DNA of 64,000 bases from a virus. The notes below the pieces were generated by a model that was given only the letters and a program-made list of their open reading frames with translations, did not search any database and had not been told where the DNA came from. Where the stretch lies: positions 51,312 through 115,311 of IMG/VR virus record IMGVR_UViG_3300026534_000102, one strand, 5' to 3'. Of the stretch, positions 54,272-61,633 are shown in pieces; the stretch's first letter is position 1, and each line of letters opens with the position of its first letter. Both the position numbers and the translations under genes were made by a program.

Positions 54272-54772
54272 TTATTCATATGTATCGTAAATAATAAGCG
54301 GTGGTCTCCATTTTATATGATATTCATACGGATTACCTGTAATTTCTAAATCATTAGTTATATCAAACCCATTTGCCGTTACTTTTAAAGTAGTTAAATC
54401 GATACCAGTAGACGGTATATCATCCTTGATCACAAACTCAACCGGATCATTTATCTTTGCAATGTATTCTGTAGGATACACACTATCTACATAAGGAGGA
54501 GAAATATCCTCCTCATACGGTTCCCAATCAATTTGTTTGGATATTTGAGCAGCTAATTTCTCTATTTCTTTATCAACTGAATCTAAAGTAATTAAATTAG
54601 CAAAAACATTCTTTATTTTATTACCATTTTTATCTAACGCATCAGTCCCTACTGATAATAACCAAATCGGCTCTCCATCATGCCTATTATAATCCACATA
54701 TTGAGTTAATGTAACTCCACACTTGATTACTTTATGGGGATTTAATGAATTTTTTATTAAAAAATTTGCCAT
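54272..54772 (-). CDS. Small tail protein with truncated Ig-like C-terminus
   Basis: A 166-aa protein. Residues about 5-90 contain a helical segment (VDKEIEKLAAQISKQID). Residues 95-166 match the Big_5/SbsA-like Ig domain of the 938-aa protein (PPYVDSVYPTEYIAKINDP, ending YHIKWRPPLII), but stop at the point where that domain needs two more strands. It therefore looks 3'-truncated relative to its relative. The ThDP-like pair begins 17 nt after the stop, so that pair may have been inserted near this break. Confidence 0.6.
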   Translation of the reverse strand: MANFLIKNSLNPHKVIKCGVTLTQYVDYNRHDGEPIWLLSVGTDALDKNGNKIKNVFANLITLDSVDKEIEKLAAQISKQIDWEPYEEDISPPYVDSVYPTEYIAKINDPVEFVIKDDIPSTGIDLTTLKVTANGFDITNDLEITGNPYEYHIKWRPPLIIYDTYE

Positions 54773-54787
54773 AATTATTTTTTACTC

Positions 54788-55771
54788 TTATGTAGTACTA
54801 TAATCTATTTGATTAACCATTGTTTTTATACCTAATCTAGCCAATTGATCAATATTAGTATACCACATACTTGGTCCATTATTAGGATCTTGCTCTCTCA
54901 AAATTTGAATACGGGTGCCCGACACAGTATAGCTGTGTTTAATTCCTACATAATTATTAGCAGCATTTGTAGGAACAATAATTTGTAAATCATTTGTACC
55001 AGCCAAAGCGGTAAAATAATCCGTATTAACTCCATCAGTAATCATTAAACAATCGCCTTCACCTACCCCAGATCCACCAACTATTGATAACGTACTTGTA
55101 TCAGTGGTGTAATTAGCTGTTAACTTTGTTTCATTTACAGTTATATTAGCCAAAGATTCACTATCTATCGGAGTATCAAACCCTAACACTGCCGTTGCAT
55201 CCATAGTATCTGCAGGAGATACTTTAACAGAGCTTCTATATGGACCAGTGTAATATTTACCTACACTTCCAGAAACAATCCAAAAACGACCCTCTTTAAA
55301 ATAGACGGATGTATTAACATATGATAATTTAAATCCAGCATCTCCTACATTTAAATTATCTCCTATCGCGCGAATTTTTGTTTCCATATCGTCTGCGATA
55401 GCTTCTCCAGAAATTTTGGTTCCATCATTATTATAGGCTAAATCAATGGTATACCATCCGGAACCATCTGATCCGCTGATAGTAGCATCTATTTTTACTT
55501 TCATTTTATAATGACTTGAATCTAAGGCAAACTTCCCACCTACTCCTCCGAAACCAGAGCTTTTACACCAACCAGCCTTAAAATCCATTATTTGTAAGTC
55601 CTGAATGGCGGTTCTGTTTACGTTATCACTATATGCTGTAGTTGAAGCCACCATTAAAAACTGCTCGTCTCCTTCGAATCCGACGGGCACCAAACTACTT
55701 AAATCCACAGTAACCCTTTGTGTATTACCAGGATAATGCTCCAAATCCTGGGTATTAATATTTAATGCCAT
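54788..55771 (-). CDS. Structural tail protein, beta-rich
   Basis: A 327-aa protein. It starts MALNINTQDLEHYPGNTQRV and contains an ISGEAIADDMETKI helix, then strand pairs ending TAVLGFDTPIDSESLA, similar in pattern to the 509-aa protein at 43282-44811. The second half (GEGDCLMITDGVNTDYF, SGTRIQILREQDPNNG) looks like another sandwich. It is the first gene of the adhesion block after the small baseplate-type proteins. Possibly a tail-tube-related or baseplate-peripheral subunit, but no family is recognised. Confidence 0.6.
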   Translation of the reverse strand: MALNINTQDLEHYPGNTQRVTVDLSSLVPVGFEGDEQFLMVASTTAYSDNVNRTAIQDLQIMDFKAGWCKSSGFGGVGGKFALDSSHYKMKVKIDATISGSDGSGWYTIDLAYNNDGTKISGEAIADDMETKIRAIGDNLNVGDAGFKLSYVNTSVYFKEGRFWIVSGSVGKYYTGPYRSSVKVSPADTMDATAVLGFDTPIDSESLANITVNETKLTANYTTDTSTLSIVGGSGVGEGDCLMITDGVNTDYFTALAGTNDLQIIVPTNAANNYVGIKHSYTVSGTRIQILREQDPNNGPSMWYTNIDQLARLGIKTMVNQIDYSTT

Positions 55772-55795
55772 AATTTTGCTCCTCCTAATAAATTT

Positions 55796-56245
55796 CTATG
55801 CGTAAAAATAATGTGTGCCATGAGCCAAATAATAAGGACACCCAGAATAAGTACATTCATAACCCCAAACACCTCTTCTAGTTGGTCTCATAAACACTTC
55901 TTTATTAATAGTACCACTGCCCACTGGCACTGTAACACTGTGGTCAACTAAACTGGGCAACGTGTCGTTTGGACCTAAACCTAACATAGTTCTTATTCTA
56001 TCATACCTATCTACTGGACCAAATGTGGCTTCATATTCCTGAATAGTAGTTCCATAATAAACAGGCCAATTTGTAAAATCTAAAACAGCTTGTGTAGAAT
56101 AGGGGCATGGCATCCATTTGTTGCCTTTATGTTTGGACTTTTTATATTGTGGCAAGTTGCCTGTTGCAGAAGTTCCATAAAACTCCTCCCAGGTCATTCC
56201 GCAAGGATCTTCTTTGCAGTGTGTGTATCTACCACCTTTACCCAT
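55796..56245 (-). CDS. Small Cys/His-containing structural protein
   Basis: A 149-aa protein with potential metal ligands (YTHCKEDPCGMTW; YECTYSGCPYYLAHGTHYF) at both ends and a mixed middle section. It is rich in Pro, Gly and Tyr. No family recognised. It overlaps the upstream gene by 8 nt and belongs to the run of small tail proteins. Confidence 0.58.
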   Translation of the reverse strand: MGKGGRYTHCKEDPCGMTWEEFYGTSATGNLPQYKKSKHKGNKWMPCPYSTQAVLDFTNWPVYYGTTIQEYEATFGPVDRYDRIRTMLGLGPNDTLPSLVDHSVTVPVGSGTINKEVFMRPTRRGVWGYECTYSGCPYYLAHGTHYFYA

Positions 56246-56732
56246 TACCCATTCCTACTTTCCTATAATTTCCGTGGTACTTCCAGAAATTATACGCTCT
56301 GCCTTCTTTATTAACGACTATAGTTACATAAGTCGGATAAAAAACATGCGTTTCCACATCATGCCCTTTTGTATCAATCACTAAATAATCATCATCCTTA
56401 AGTTTAGGTACTCTGTTCAACTCGGTATCATGACTAATAATTGCATCCTTTAAACTCACTATTAAATCATCTTGATAAGTAACTTCGCCCCAAGACAAAG
56501 TTGCTATGTAGATATTCTCAGCAAAAATATAATACTGCTTATAAAAATCCAATAACATACTGTTGTTAGGTTCTATTTTTTCAGCAAACTGTAAAACAGG
56601 ACCTGAAAAACAAGCTCCTTCTAACTTGCAGTACCCTTCTTGCTCATACACCGCTTTTTTCCAGCGAACCTCTAATCTGTATTTCTCGCCCAACAAAAAG
56701 CCTATATTCTTTTCAAAACCTTTGTCATCCAT
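56238..56732 (-). CDS. Small structural protein (start at internal ATG)
   Basis: A protein of about 164 aa beginning MDDKGFEKNIGFLLGEKYRL. The frame is open to a GTG at 56756 overlapping the previous gene by 10 nt, but AAGGA precedes the ATG at 56732 by about 11 nt, whereas the GTG has no SD. It is beta-rich and acidic (LKDDDYLVIDTKGHDVETHV). No catalytic motif or family recognised; likely a minor tail or baseplate protein. Confidence 0.58.
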   Translation of the reverse strand: MDDKGFEKNIGFLLGEKYRLEVRWKKAVYEQEGYCKLEGACFSGPVLQFAEKIEPNNSMLLDFYKQYYIFAENIYIATLSWGEVTYQDDLIVSLKDAIISHDTELNRVPKLKDDDYLVIDTKGHDVETHVFYPTYVTIVVNKEGRAYNFWKYHGNYRKVGMGNG

Positions 56733-56746
56733 AATATACCCATTCC

Positions 56747-57370
56747 TTAAATCCACATTGGTGTATGAGGAGTAGAAACGTCTCCCCTAGCTGTTTGACC
56801 GGCGGCAATAGTTACCCCTCCATATGCTCTTACAGCACCTAAAGTTATTACATCTGCTCGCCCAACGCCGCCCGCCGAAACACTACCTTGTGTAGATGTG
56901 GTAGTAGTCCCTTCAAACTGAATACCAGAATGAACCGTACCTGAGCCTTCAGAAATACCTCTAATAACTACATCAGGCTCCACACCGGTCCAACGTATCA
57001 TCCCAAAACTAGATTGGGGTGGCATTCTCGCGTCTTCCTTAGATACACTGTAACTGTTTATAACCATTCTATAATTAATTGGAGGAAATGCTGCCTGATC
57101 CCCGCATCCAGTAGGGCTGATATTCACATCTGCTTCAGCTACTTGATCTTGGGTAGTACAACTATTAGACGGTGTAACATCAATATGAGGGCCGGTTCCA
57201 TAAATTGTCATACTAACATTAACTGTAGGACGATCAATCTCCAAAAAAGGACTAAAGCTGCCATCTAAACAATACAATCTTTGGGTGTTAGGATTAGCCC
57301 CCCAACTAACATTAGCTGCACAATACCCATTTAAATTTGCAATAGTTCCAAATCCTATTACTACTCCCAT
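56747..57370 (-). CDS. Small structural protein, beta-rich
   Basis: A 207-aa protein. The sequence is beta-rich (RPTVNVSMTIYGTGPHIDV, GQTARGDVSTPHTPMWI) with several cysteines, including an NSCTTQD loop. It shares a SVTISAYATKELHLN-like pattern with the 195-aa protein at 58140-58727, so the two may be distant paralogs. Part of the small-protein run between the hub and adhesion genes. Confidence 0.6.
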   Translation of the reverse strand: MGVVIGFGTIANLNGYCAANVSWGANPNTQRLYCLDGSFSPFLEIDRPTVNVSMTIYGTGPHIDVTPSNSCTTQDQVAEADVNISPTGCGDQAAFPPINYRMVINSYSVSKEDARMPPQSSFGMIRWTGVEPDVVIRGISEGSGTVHSGIQFEGTTTTSTQGSVSAGGVGRADVITLGAVRAYGGVTIAAGQTARGDVSTPHTPMWI

Positions 57371-57406
57371 TGTAATTCCTCCTATTCTATCTATAATAAG
57401 GTTACT

Positions 57407-57607
57407 TTATTGTGGTCTTTTATCACAAGTTTTATACCTCGCAAAATCACATTCATACCTATTCTCGCATTCTTTACAATAAATCCTTTTATATCTCTCT
57501 AGCCTTGCTTTTATTTGCCTATCTGTCAAATACTTATTGCCTCCTGTAACGCTGTATGGTTTAGCATTCCTAGCAGAATGCCTTGCTCTGCATCCTCCGC
57601 ATGCCAT
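57407..57607 (-). CDS. Small Arg/Lys-rich zinc-type protein
   Basis: A 66-aa protein starting MACGGCRARHSARN. Six cysteines (Cys3, Cys6, Cys44, Cys47, Cys53, Cys61) with CKEC spacing suggest one or two zinc sites. It is strongly basic (Lys/Arg about 25%), fitting nucleic-acid or protein binding. It sits between tail genes with ordinary spacing. Function unknown. Confidence 0.6.
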   Translation of the reverse strand: MACGGCRARHSARNAKPYSVTGGNKYLTDRQIKARLERYKRIYCKECENRYECDFARYKTCDKRPQ

Positions 57608-57621
57608 CAGTAATACCTCCC

Positions 57622-57852
57622 TTAAGTAGTAGTTGCTATTAATGTCACATGATTCTCAAACCAATTCGAAGTTCCTGGAATTTGATTAGTCGAAATACTT
57701 GTCACATAACCACTAAAATTCTGGCCTCCGGCCGATATATGATCATAAGCTTTTATTCCAGGAGAATCAGCGACAATTGTGTAACTTACTGTAGCTACAC
57801 CCATCACATTAAATGATATATTTAAAGATGTACAATCTATAAATTCTGCCAT
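57622..57852 (-). CDS. Small beta-rich baseplate-type protein
   Basis: A 76-aa protein with the flow ISFNVMGVATVSYTIVADSPG, then ISAGGQNFSGYVTSIS and FENHVTLIATT. It looks like one small beta domain, of the kind found in tail-tip assemblies. The stop overlaps the start of the upstream 92-aa gene by one base. No named family. Confidence 0.55.
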   Translation of the reverse strand: MAEFIDCTSLNISFNVMGVATVSYTIVADSPGIKAYDHISAGGQNFSGYVTSISTNQIPGTSNWFENHVTLIATTT

Positions 57853-58130
57853 TAGATACTATCCTCATCGACAAAAATGGGTTCGTGAACAATTTTCCCC
57901 TGAAACAAATTACCAGATCTATCCGACAAACGGGAATAATTAGCAGACATAAAACTTCCACCCTGGCCTCTAAATTCAGAACTACCTACAATAGTGTCTG
58001 TAGCTGGATAAAAGTCTACATCTGAAATTTCTGCGCCAAATGTATGCAAAACAAATTTTCCCAAACCTATGGGCATGGGGGCACCAGCCCGAAGTCTGTA
58101 CTCTTTACCCACATAAACTGAACCTGCCAT
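57852..58130 (-). CDS. Small beta-rich tail protein
   Basis: A 92-aa protein (GKEYRLRAGAPMPIGLGKFV, SSEFRGQGGSFMSANY). No motif recognised. The context of small beta-type proteins between hub and adhesins suggests a baseplate or tail-tip role. Confidence 0.52.
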   Translation of the reverse strand: MAGSVYVGKEYRLRAGAPMPIGLGKFVLHTFGAEISDVDFYPATDTIVGSSEFRGQGGSFMSANYSRLSDRSGNLFQGKIVHEPIFVDEDSI

Positions 58131-58139
58131 AATTACCTC

Positions 58140-58727
58140 CTATGAATTAGAATAAACAAACAACAAACTATAAGTAGCAGTAGGTACCTGCCCAGGAGTG
58201 CATTGTAACGAAAAATTTTGCAAATACAAATTTCCAACATTTATTCCTTTAAAAGGAATTATTACCGCACCTTCATCATTTGTACTAAATGAAAACGGAG
58301 CCCCTGCATAAACTAAACCATAGCCATCAGTTTGAGTGCTTTTTTCATATAGTGCAGTAGGACCTGATGCTGCGGACGCGTTTACAACACCATAAGTAAC
58401 TACACTTTGTCTATTAGGAATAGAAGCTAAATTTTCTACATCCCCAGAAATATAAGATTTTCCGGCTCCGGCGAAAAGAAAATGAACTTGATCCGAATCA
58501 CAATCATATTTACGTATCCAGTTTATACTCACTCCGGCCCTACCAGGACAAGCATTTAAATGAAGTTCTTTAGTTGCATAAGCACTTATAGTGACACTAC
58601 CAATAGTAGGCCCTACAATAATAGAATTTGCGGCCTTACTCATTTCTGTATCACTTCTAACCTGAACAGAAATTATTCCAGGGTCACCCACATTTAAATT
58701 TCCAACAAGTTGACAACACCCTGCCAT
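58140..58727 (-). CDS. Small structural protein
   Basis: A 195-aa beta-rich protein starting MAGCCQLVGNLNVGDPG. It has a cluster of cysteines at both ends, an Ala/Gly-rich central part (AGAGKSYISGDVENLASI) and the terminal YLQNFSLQCTPGQVPTATYS. No enzyme motif; the GAGKS in the middle lacks a surrounding P-loop context and is not read as an ATPase. Likely tail or baseplate. Confidence 0.58.
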   Translation of the reverse strand: MAGCCQLVGNLNVGDPGIISVQVRSDTEMSKAANSIIVGPTIGSVTISAYATKELHLNACPGRAGVSINWIRKYDCDSDQVHFLFAGAGKSYISGDVENLASIPNRQSVVTYGVVNASAASGPTALYEKSTQTDGYGLVYAGAPFSFSTNDEGAVIIPFKGINVGNLYLQNFSLQCTPGQVPTATYSLLFVYSNS

Positions 58728-58730
58728 TTT

Positions 58731-59123
58731 CTATACCCCCGTAACTACTTCATCATCATTAAAATAAGTAGCATAAGCAGGACCACCTTGAACGATTGAA
58801 CTATGGTCATGCACTGGAACAGACACAATGCTAACTACTCCTATTTCTCCAGTTAATGAAAAAAAATTAATAAAATTCTTTTCTGGTCTTTTATGAGTAT
58901 AAACAACAGACATCCCTTCATTATGATCTGTTAAAGTCCCTACTATTTCATCCCCGACTCCAAACCCATTGACTAAATTATATTGTTTGCCGCCAAAAAT
59001 AATTGTCTGCTCTGGCCAGGCAAAAAACCCTATCCCTCTAGTTCCAGGGGTATTCTCCATTAGTATTGATATTATCAACTGCATTCCTGGAATCAAAAAA
59101 ATTGACTTTTCAGATGCTGACAT
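58731..59123 (-). CDS. Small conserved tail protein (HDHSS motif)
   Basis: A 130-aa protein with a GRQYN-like section (IIFGGKQYNLVNGFGVGDEI) and near its end the motif VPVHDHSSIVQGGPAYATYF. A very similar HDHSSxxxGGPAxxTY segment occurs in tail-associated proteins of other phages I know, but I cannot name the family. The His/Asp cluster could hold a metal ion at a spike tip. The neighbours on both sides are hub-like proteins. Confidence 0.6.
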   Translation of the reverse strand: MSASEKSIFLIPGMQLIISILMENTPGTRGIGFFAWPEQTIIFGGKQYNLVNGFGVGDEIVGTLTDHNEGMSVVYTHKRPEKNFINFFSLTGEIGVVSIVSVPVHDHSSIVQGGPAYATYFNDDEVVTGV

Positions 59124-59137
59124 TTAATTCACCTCTC

Positions 59138-59716
59138 CTATTGACTTTTAATAGATACTCTAATTGGAACATTATTGTCTTTATTACCTCTTTGTACATT
59201 TCTGCCCACAGACTCAGGTAGTTTATTAATACTAGTGGTCTTAATAACTTCATTGTCCGTCATAACATCACCATCCGTAACCATTAACAAATTATTAGTA
59301 CTTAAATATTTAAACTTTTGACTCTTTAAATGTTGCCGTGTTACCCCAGTTATTTCACACCAACAGGCTTTTGTACTAATCTGTCTTCTAGTATACTTTT
59401 TATTTTCAAGTAATTTAAACATATCAGTACCCGACGCATTTACTATTACATATCTGGGGTCATCCCAAGAGGGTGACAAAGTAGCTTTAGTTATAATTCC
59501 CGTAATCAACAAATTACTATTCCCACCAGAACCCGCATAGATTCTAACTACTCCTTTAATAGAAGCTAAATCTATTTTAGGTACTTTCACTGAAAAATTA
59601 AAAGTCGAAGCTTGCCCTCGGGCTTTATGCACACTGAATGATTGAATAAAAGGAGTTTCTGCACTAATTCCAGCCCCCTCAATTCTAGCTCTTACTTTTA
59701 CTTGTTCAATAGCCAT
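59138..59716 (-). CDS. Tail hub / baseplate protein (late-control-D-like N-terminus)
   Basis: A 192-aa protein. The order of strands (FSVHKARGQASTFNFSVKVP, GVVRIYAGSGGNSNLLITG, NASGTDMFKLLENKKYTRR) fits the N-terminal domains of phage hub proteins such as late control gpD/T4 gp27. Here it is split from the 635-aa protein upstream, which may supply the rest. Function: hub around the tail tip that holds the spike. The call is by pattern only. Confidence 0.6.
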   Translation of the reverse strand: MAIEQVKVRARIEGAGISAETPFIQSFSVHKARGQASTFNFSVKVPKIDLASIKGVVRIYAGSGGNSNLLITGIITKATLSPSWDDPRYVIVNASGTDMFKLLENKKYTRRQISTKACWCEITGVTRQHLKSQKFKYLSTNNLLMVTDGDVMTDNEVIKTTSINKLPESVGRNVQRGNKDNNVPIRVSIKSQ

Positions 59717-59722
59717 AAAATA

Positions 59723-61618
59723 CTATCCCTCCACCGGATTATTGTGCATACTCACAGATACCCTATCCCCAACTCTAATAATACTAGAAGTGGTATTTAT
59801 CGCTTGTCTTACACCAACACCATCCAATAAAACTTTAAACATCACATGATTACCCTCATCCTCTATGACTGTTCCATTTGCAGGAACCTCCTCGGTTAAC
59901 TTAGAAACTATTCCCGTTGTATTAGATGGAAGCCCATTAGATAAAAACGATCCCTCTGTTACAGACACAGTATACGATCCACTATCCGAATAAGAATAAG
60001 TCACTTCGTTTATAATGCCCCCAGAAGGGCCACGAGCACCAACATCGGGATTACAATTAGGACCGCATATATAAATAGTAGAAATACCCTTATCCGAAAT
60101 AAATAATTTATATAGTTCGTTAGATAGCCTCTCTGTTCCCGCCTCGTCCAACGATGACAGACTTAAACTTAATCCCGCCCCACCACTCATATCCTCTAAT
60201 ACCTGCTCCATTTCTGTATCTGTGAAAGATTGAGTAGTAGTGGGATCATGGTCAGCATATCCATCAGTTAAATCTATCAACTTACCGTTATAAGCTATTG
60301 GAGCTGGTTTTTGTGTCATCATTAATGGAGTAATTTGATATTTTAATCTGTCTCCTATGTCCGCAGCCGCGCCAAGTGGATCCTGAATAGTTATACACGG
60401 CGTATCTAAATCAATAATGGCATAAACTTGATGCACCCACAACCCTCTAACATTATCTGTGGGTAAAATACTACCTTTAATAATTGTATGGTCTTTACCG
60501 TATGTACAATCACTTCTTACAAAGGCAGTGACATCGTCACCATATAAAGGATTCAATCTTGGATCAGAACGATCAGCAAACTGTACAAAAACGGTACCTT
60601 CTTTATAACCAACTGCATAATGAATGCCCTCTTCCAATTTAAACACCGATTTTACTGGGTTGTTTAAAGCCACCCATAAATCAGTATTAGTAGGATCACT
60701 TTTTCCAGATTTAGCGGCCTCTATACTATTAGGAACGCCTACACAATATTCTAATTCCGTAGCAACAACAAAAACATTGGCAACTTTTATGAATTTATCA
60801 TATGGTACGCCCCTTATAGTAGTAAACCTTAATTCTGCAGGTAAGTCAATACTAATACCACTTATGGGGTTAGGTTCTTCTATGTCTCCATAACAATTGT
60901 AATCCTCTCCAGAAACCTGTTTTATTTTGGCCAAAGTTCCTATTTTTCCATCCGGGCTAATCAAAACAGGCACAGAAGCTTGCTTATTAAAAGAAATAGT
61001 AACATCCTCATTAACTTCTCCAGGATCTATATAATAAGCATACCCTATTATTCTGTCAAAGGGATTTAAAATTTCATATAAATTATCAATTCCATCCTTA
61101 TAACTACTAGATAAATGAGGATCATCATAGGTTATAATGTGATATGATTTAAAATATGGCCGCATACAATTACTAACCATATAATTTGCATCATAAAACC
61201 TAACTGCGTTACAAACCTCTAAGATATCAGATGTCTCTCCCATATATCTCTTAGGAAGGGGCTTTCCTCCAGTAACTAAAACCCCACTCTTTCTGGTAAC
61301 ATAATCTTGAGATTGTATTGTGTAGTATAAATCAGTTACACCTCTGCCTTCTTCTCCCACCCTAATAAACTCAGCTTTGCCCTCATTATTAATAATTAAT
61401 TCTTTATATTCTCCAGTTAAAGCTAGCTCTTCTAATAACGACAGTCTTATAGCTGTTAAAGCATCTAGTCGTTTAATGTCTACATGAGATAAAGGTCCTC
61501 CGCCCTGTCCGGTATATTCCACATCAAAAGCTTTAAGCACACTTTCAGCAACACTTTCAGTGGCCGCCGGCACCTCTTTAAATTCCCCTATTCCAAAATC
61601 CTTCCAAAAATTCTCCAT
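59723..61618 (-). CDS. Baseplate/tail hub-like protein
   Basis: A protein of about 631 aa beginning MENFWKDFGIG. The ATG at 61618 is preferred because GGAGGG lies 4-5 nt before it; the ATG at 61630 would place the SD within the gene. The C-terminal third is beta-type (NEVTYSYSDSGSYTVSVTEG, DRVSVSMHNNPVEG), as in hub or baseplate wedge proteins. A DLYYTIQSQDYVTRKSGVLV segment near residue 100 looks like a conserved tail module. It directly follows the tape-measure gene, where hub proteins are usually encoded. Confidence 0.6.
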   Translation of the reverse strand: MENFWKDFGIGEFKEVPAATESVAESVLKAFDVEYTGQGGGPLSHVDIKRLDALTAIRLSLLEELALTGEYKELIINNEGKAEFIRVGEEGRGVTDLYYTIQSQDYVTRKSGVLVTGGKPLPKRYMGETSDILEVCNAVRFYDANYMVSNCMRPYFKSYHIITYDDPHLSSSYKDGIDNLYEILNPFDRIIGYAYYIDPGEVNEDVTISFNKQASVPVLISPDGKIGTLAKIKQVSGEDYNCYGDIEEPNPISGISIDLPAELRFTTIRGVPYDKFIKVANVFVVATELEYCVGVPNSIEAAKSGKSDPTNTDLWVALNNPVKSVFKLEEGIHYAVGYKEGTVFVQFADRSDPRLNPLYGDDVTAFVRSDCTYGKDHTIIKGSILPTDNVRGLWVHQVYAIIDLDTPCITIQDPLGAAADIGDRLKYQITPLMMTQKPAPIAYNGKLIDLTDGYADHDPTTTQSFTDTEMEQVLEDMSGGAGLSLSLSSLDEAGTERLSNELYKLFISDKGISTIYICGPNCNPDVGARGPSGGIINEVTYSYSDSGSYTVSVTEGSFLSNGLPSNTTGIVSKLTEEVPANGTVIEDEGNHVMFKVLLDGVGVRQAINTTSSIIRVGDRVSVSMHNNPVEG

Positions 61619-61633
61619 ATAACCCTCCATAGA

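Noticed and set aside
58140-58727. P-loop ATPase suggested by GAGKS
   Set aside because: The motif lacks the preceding hydrophobic strand and Gly pattern and there is no Walker B; the protein is a small beta-type tail protein.
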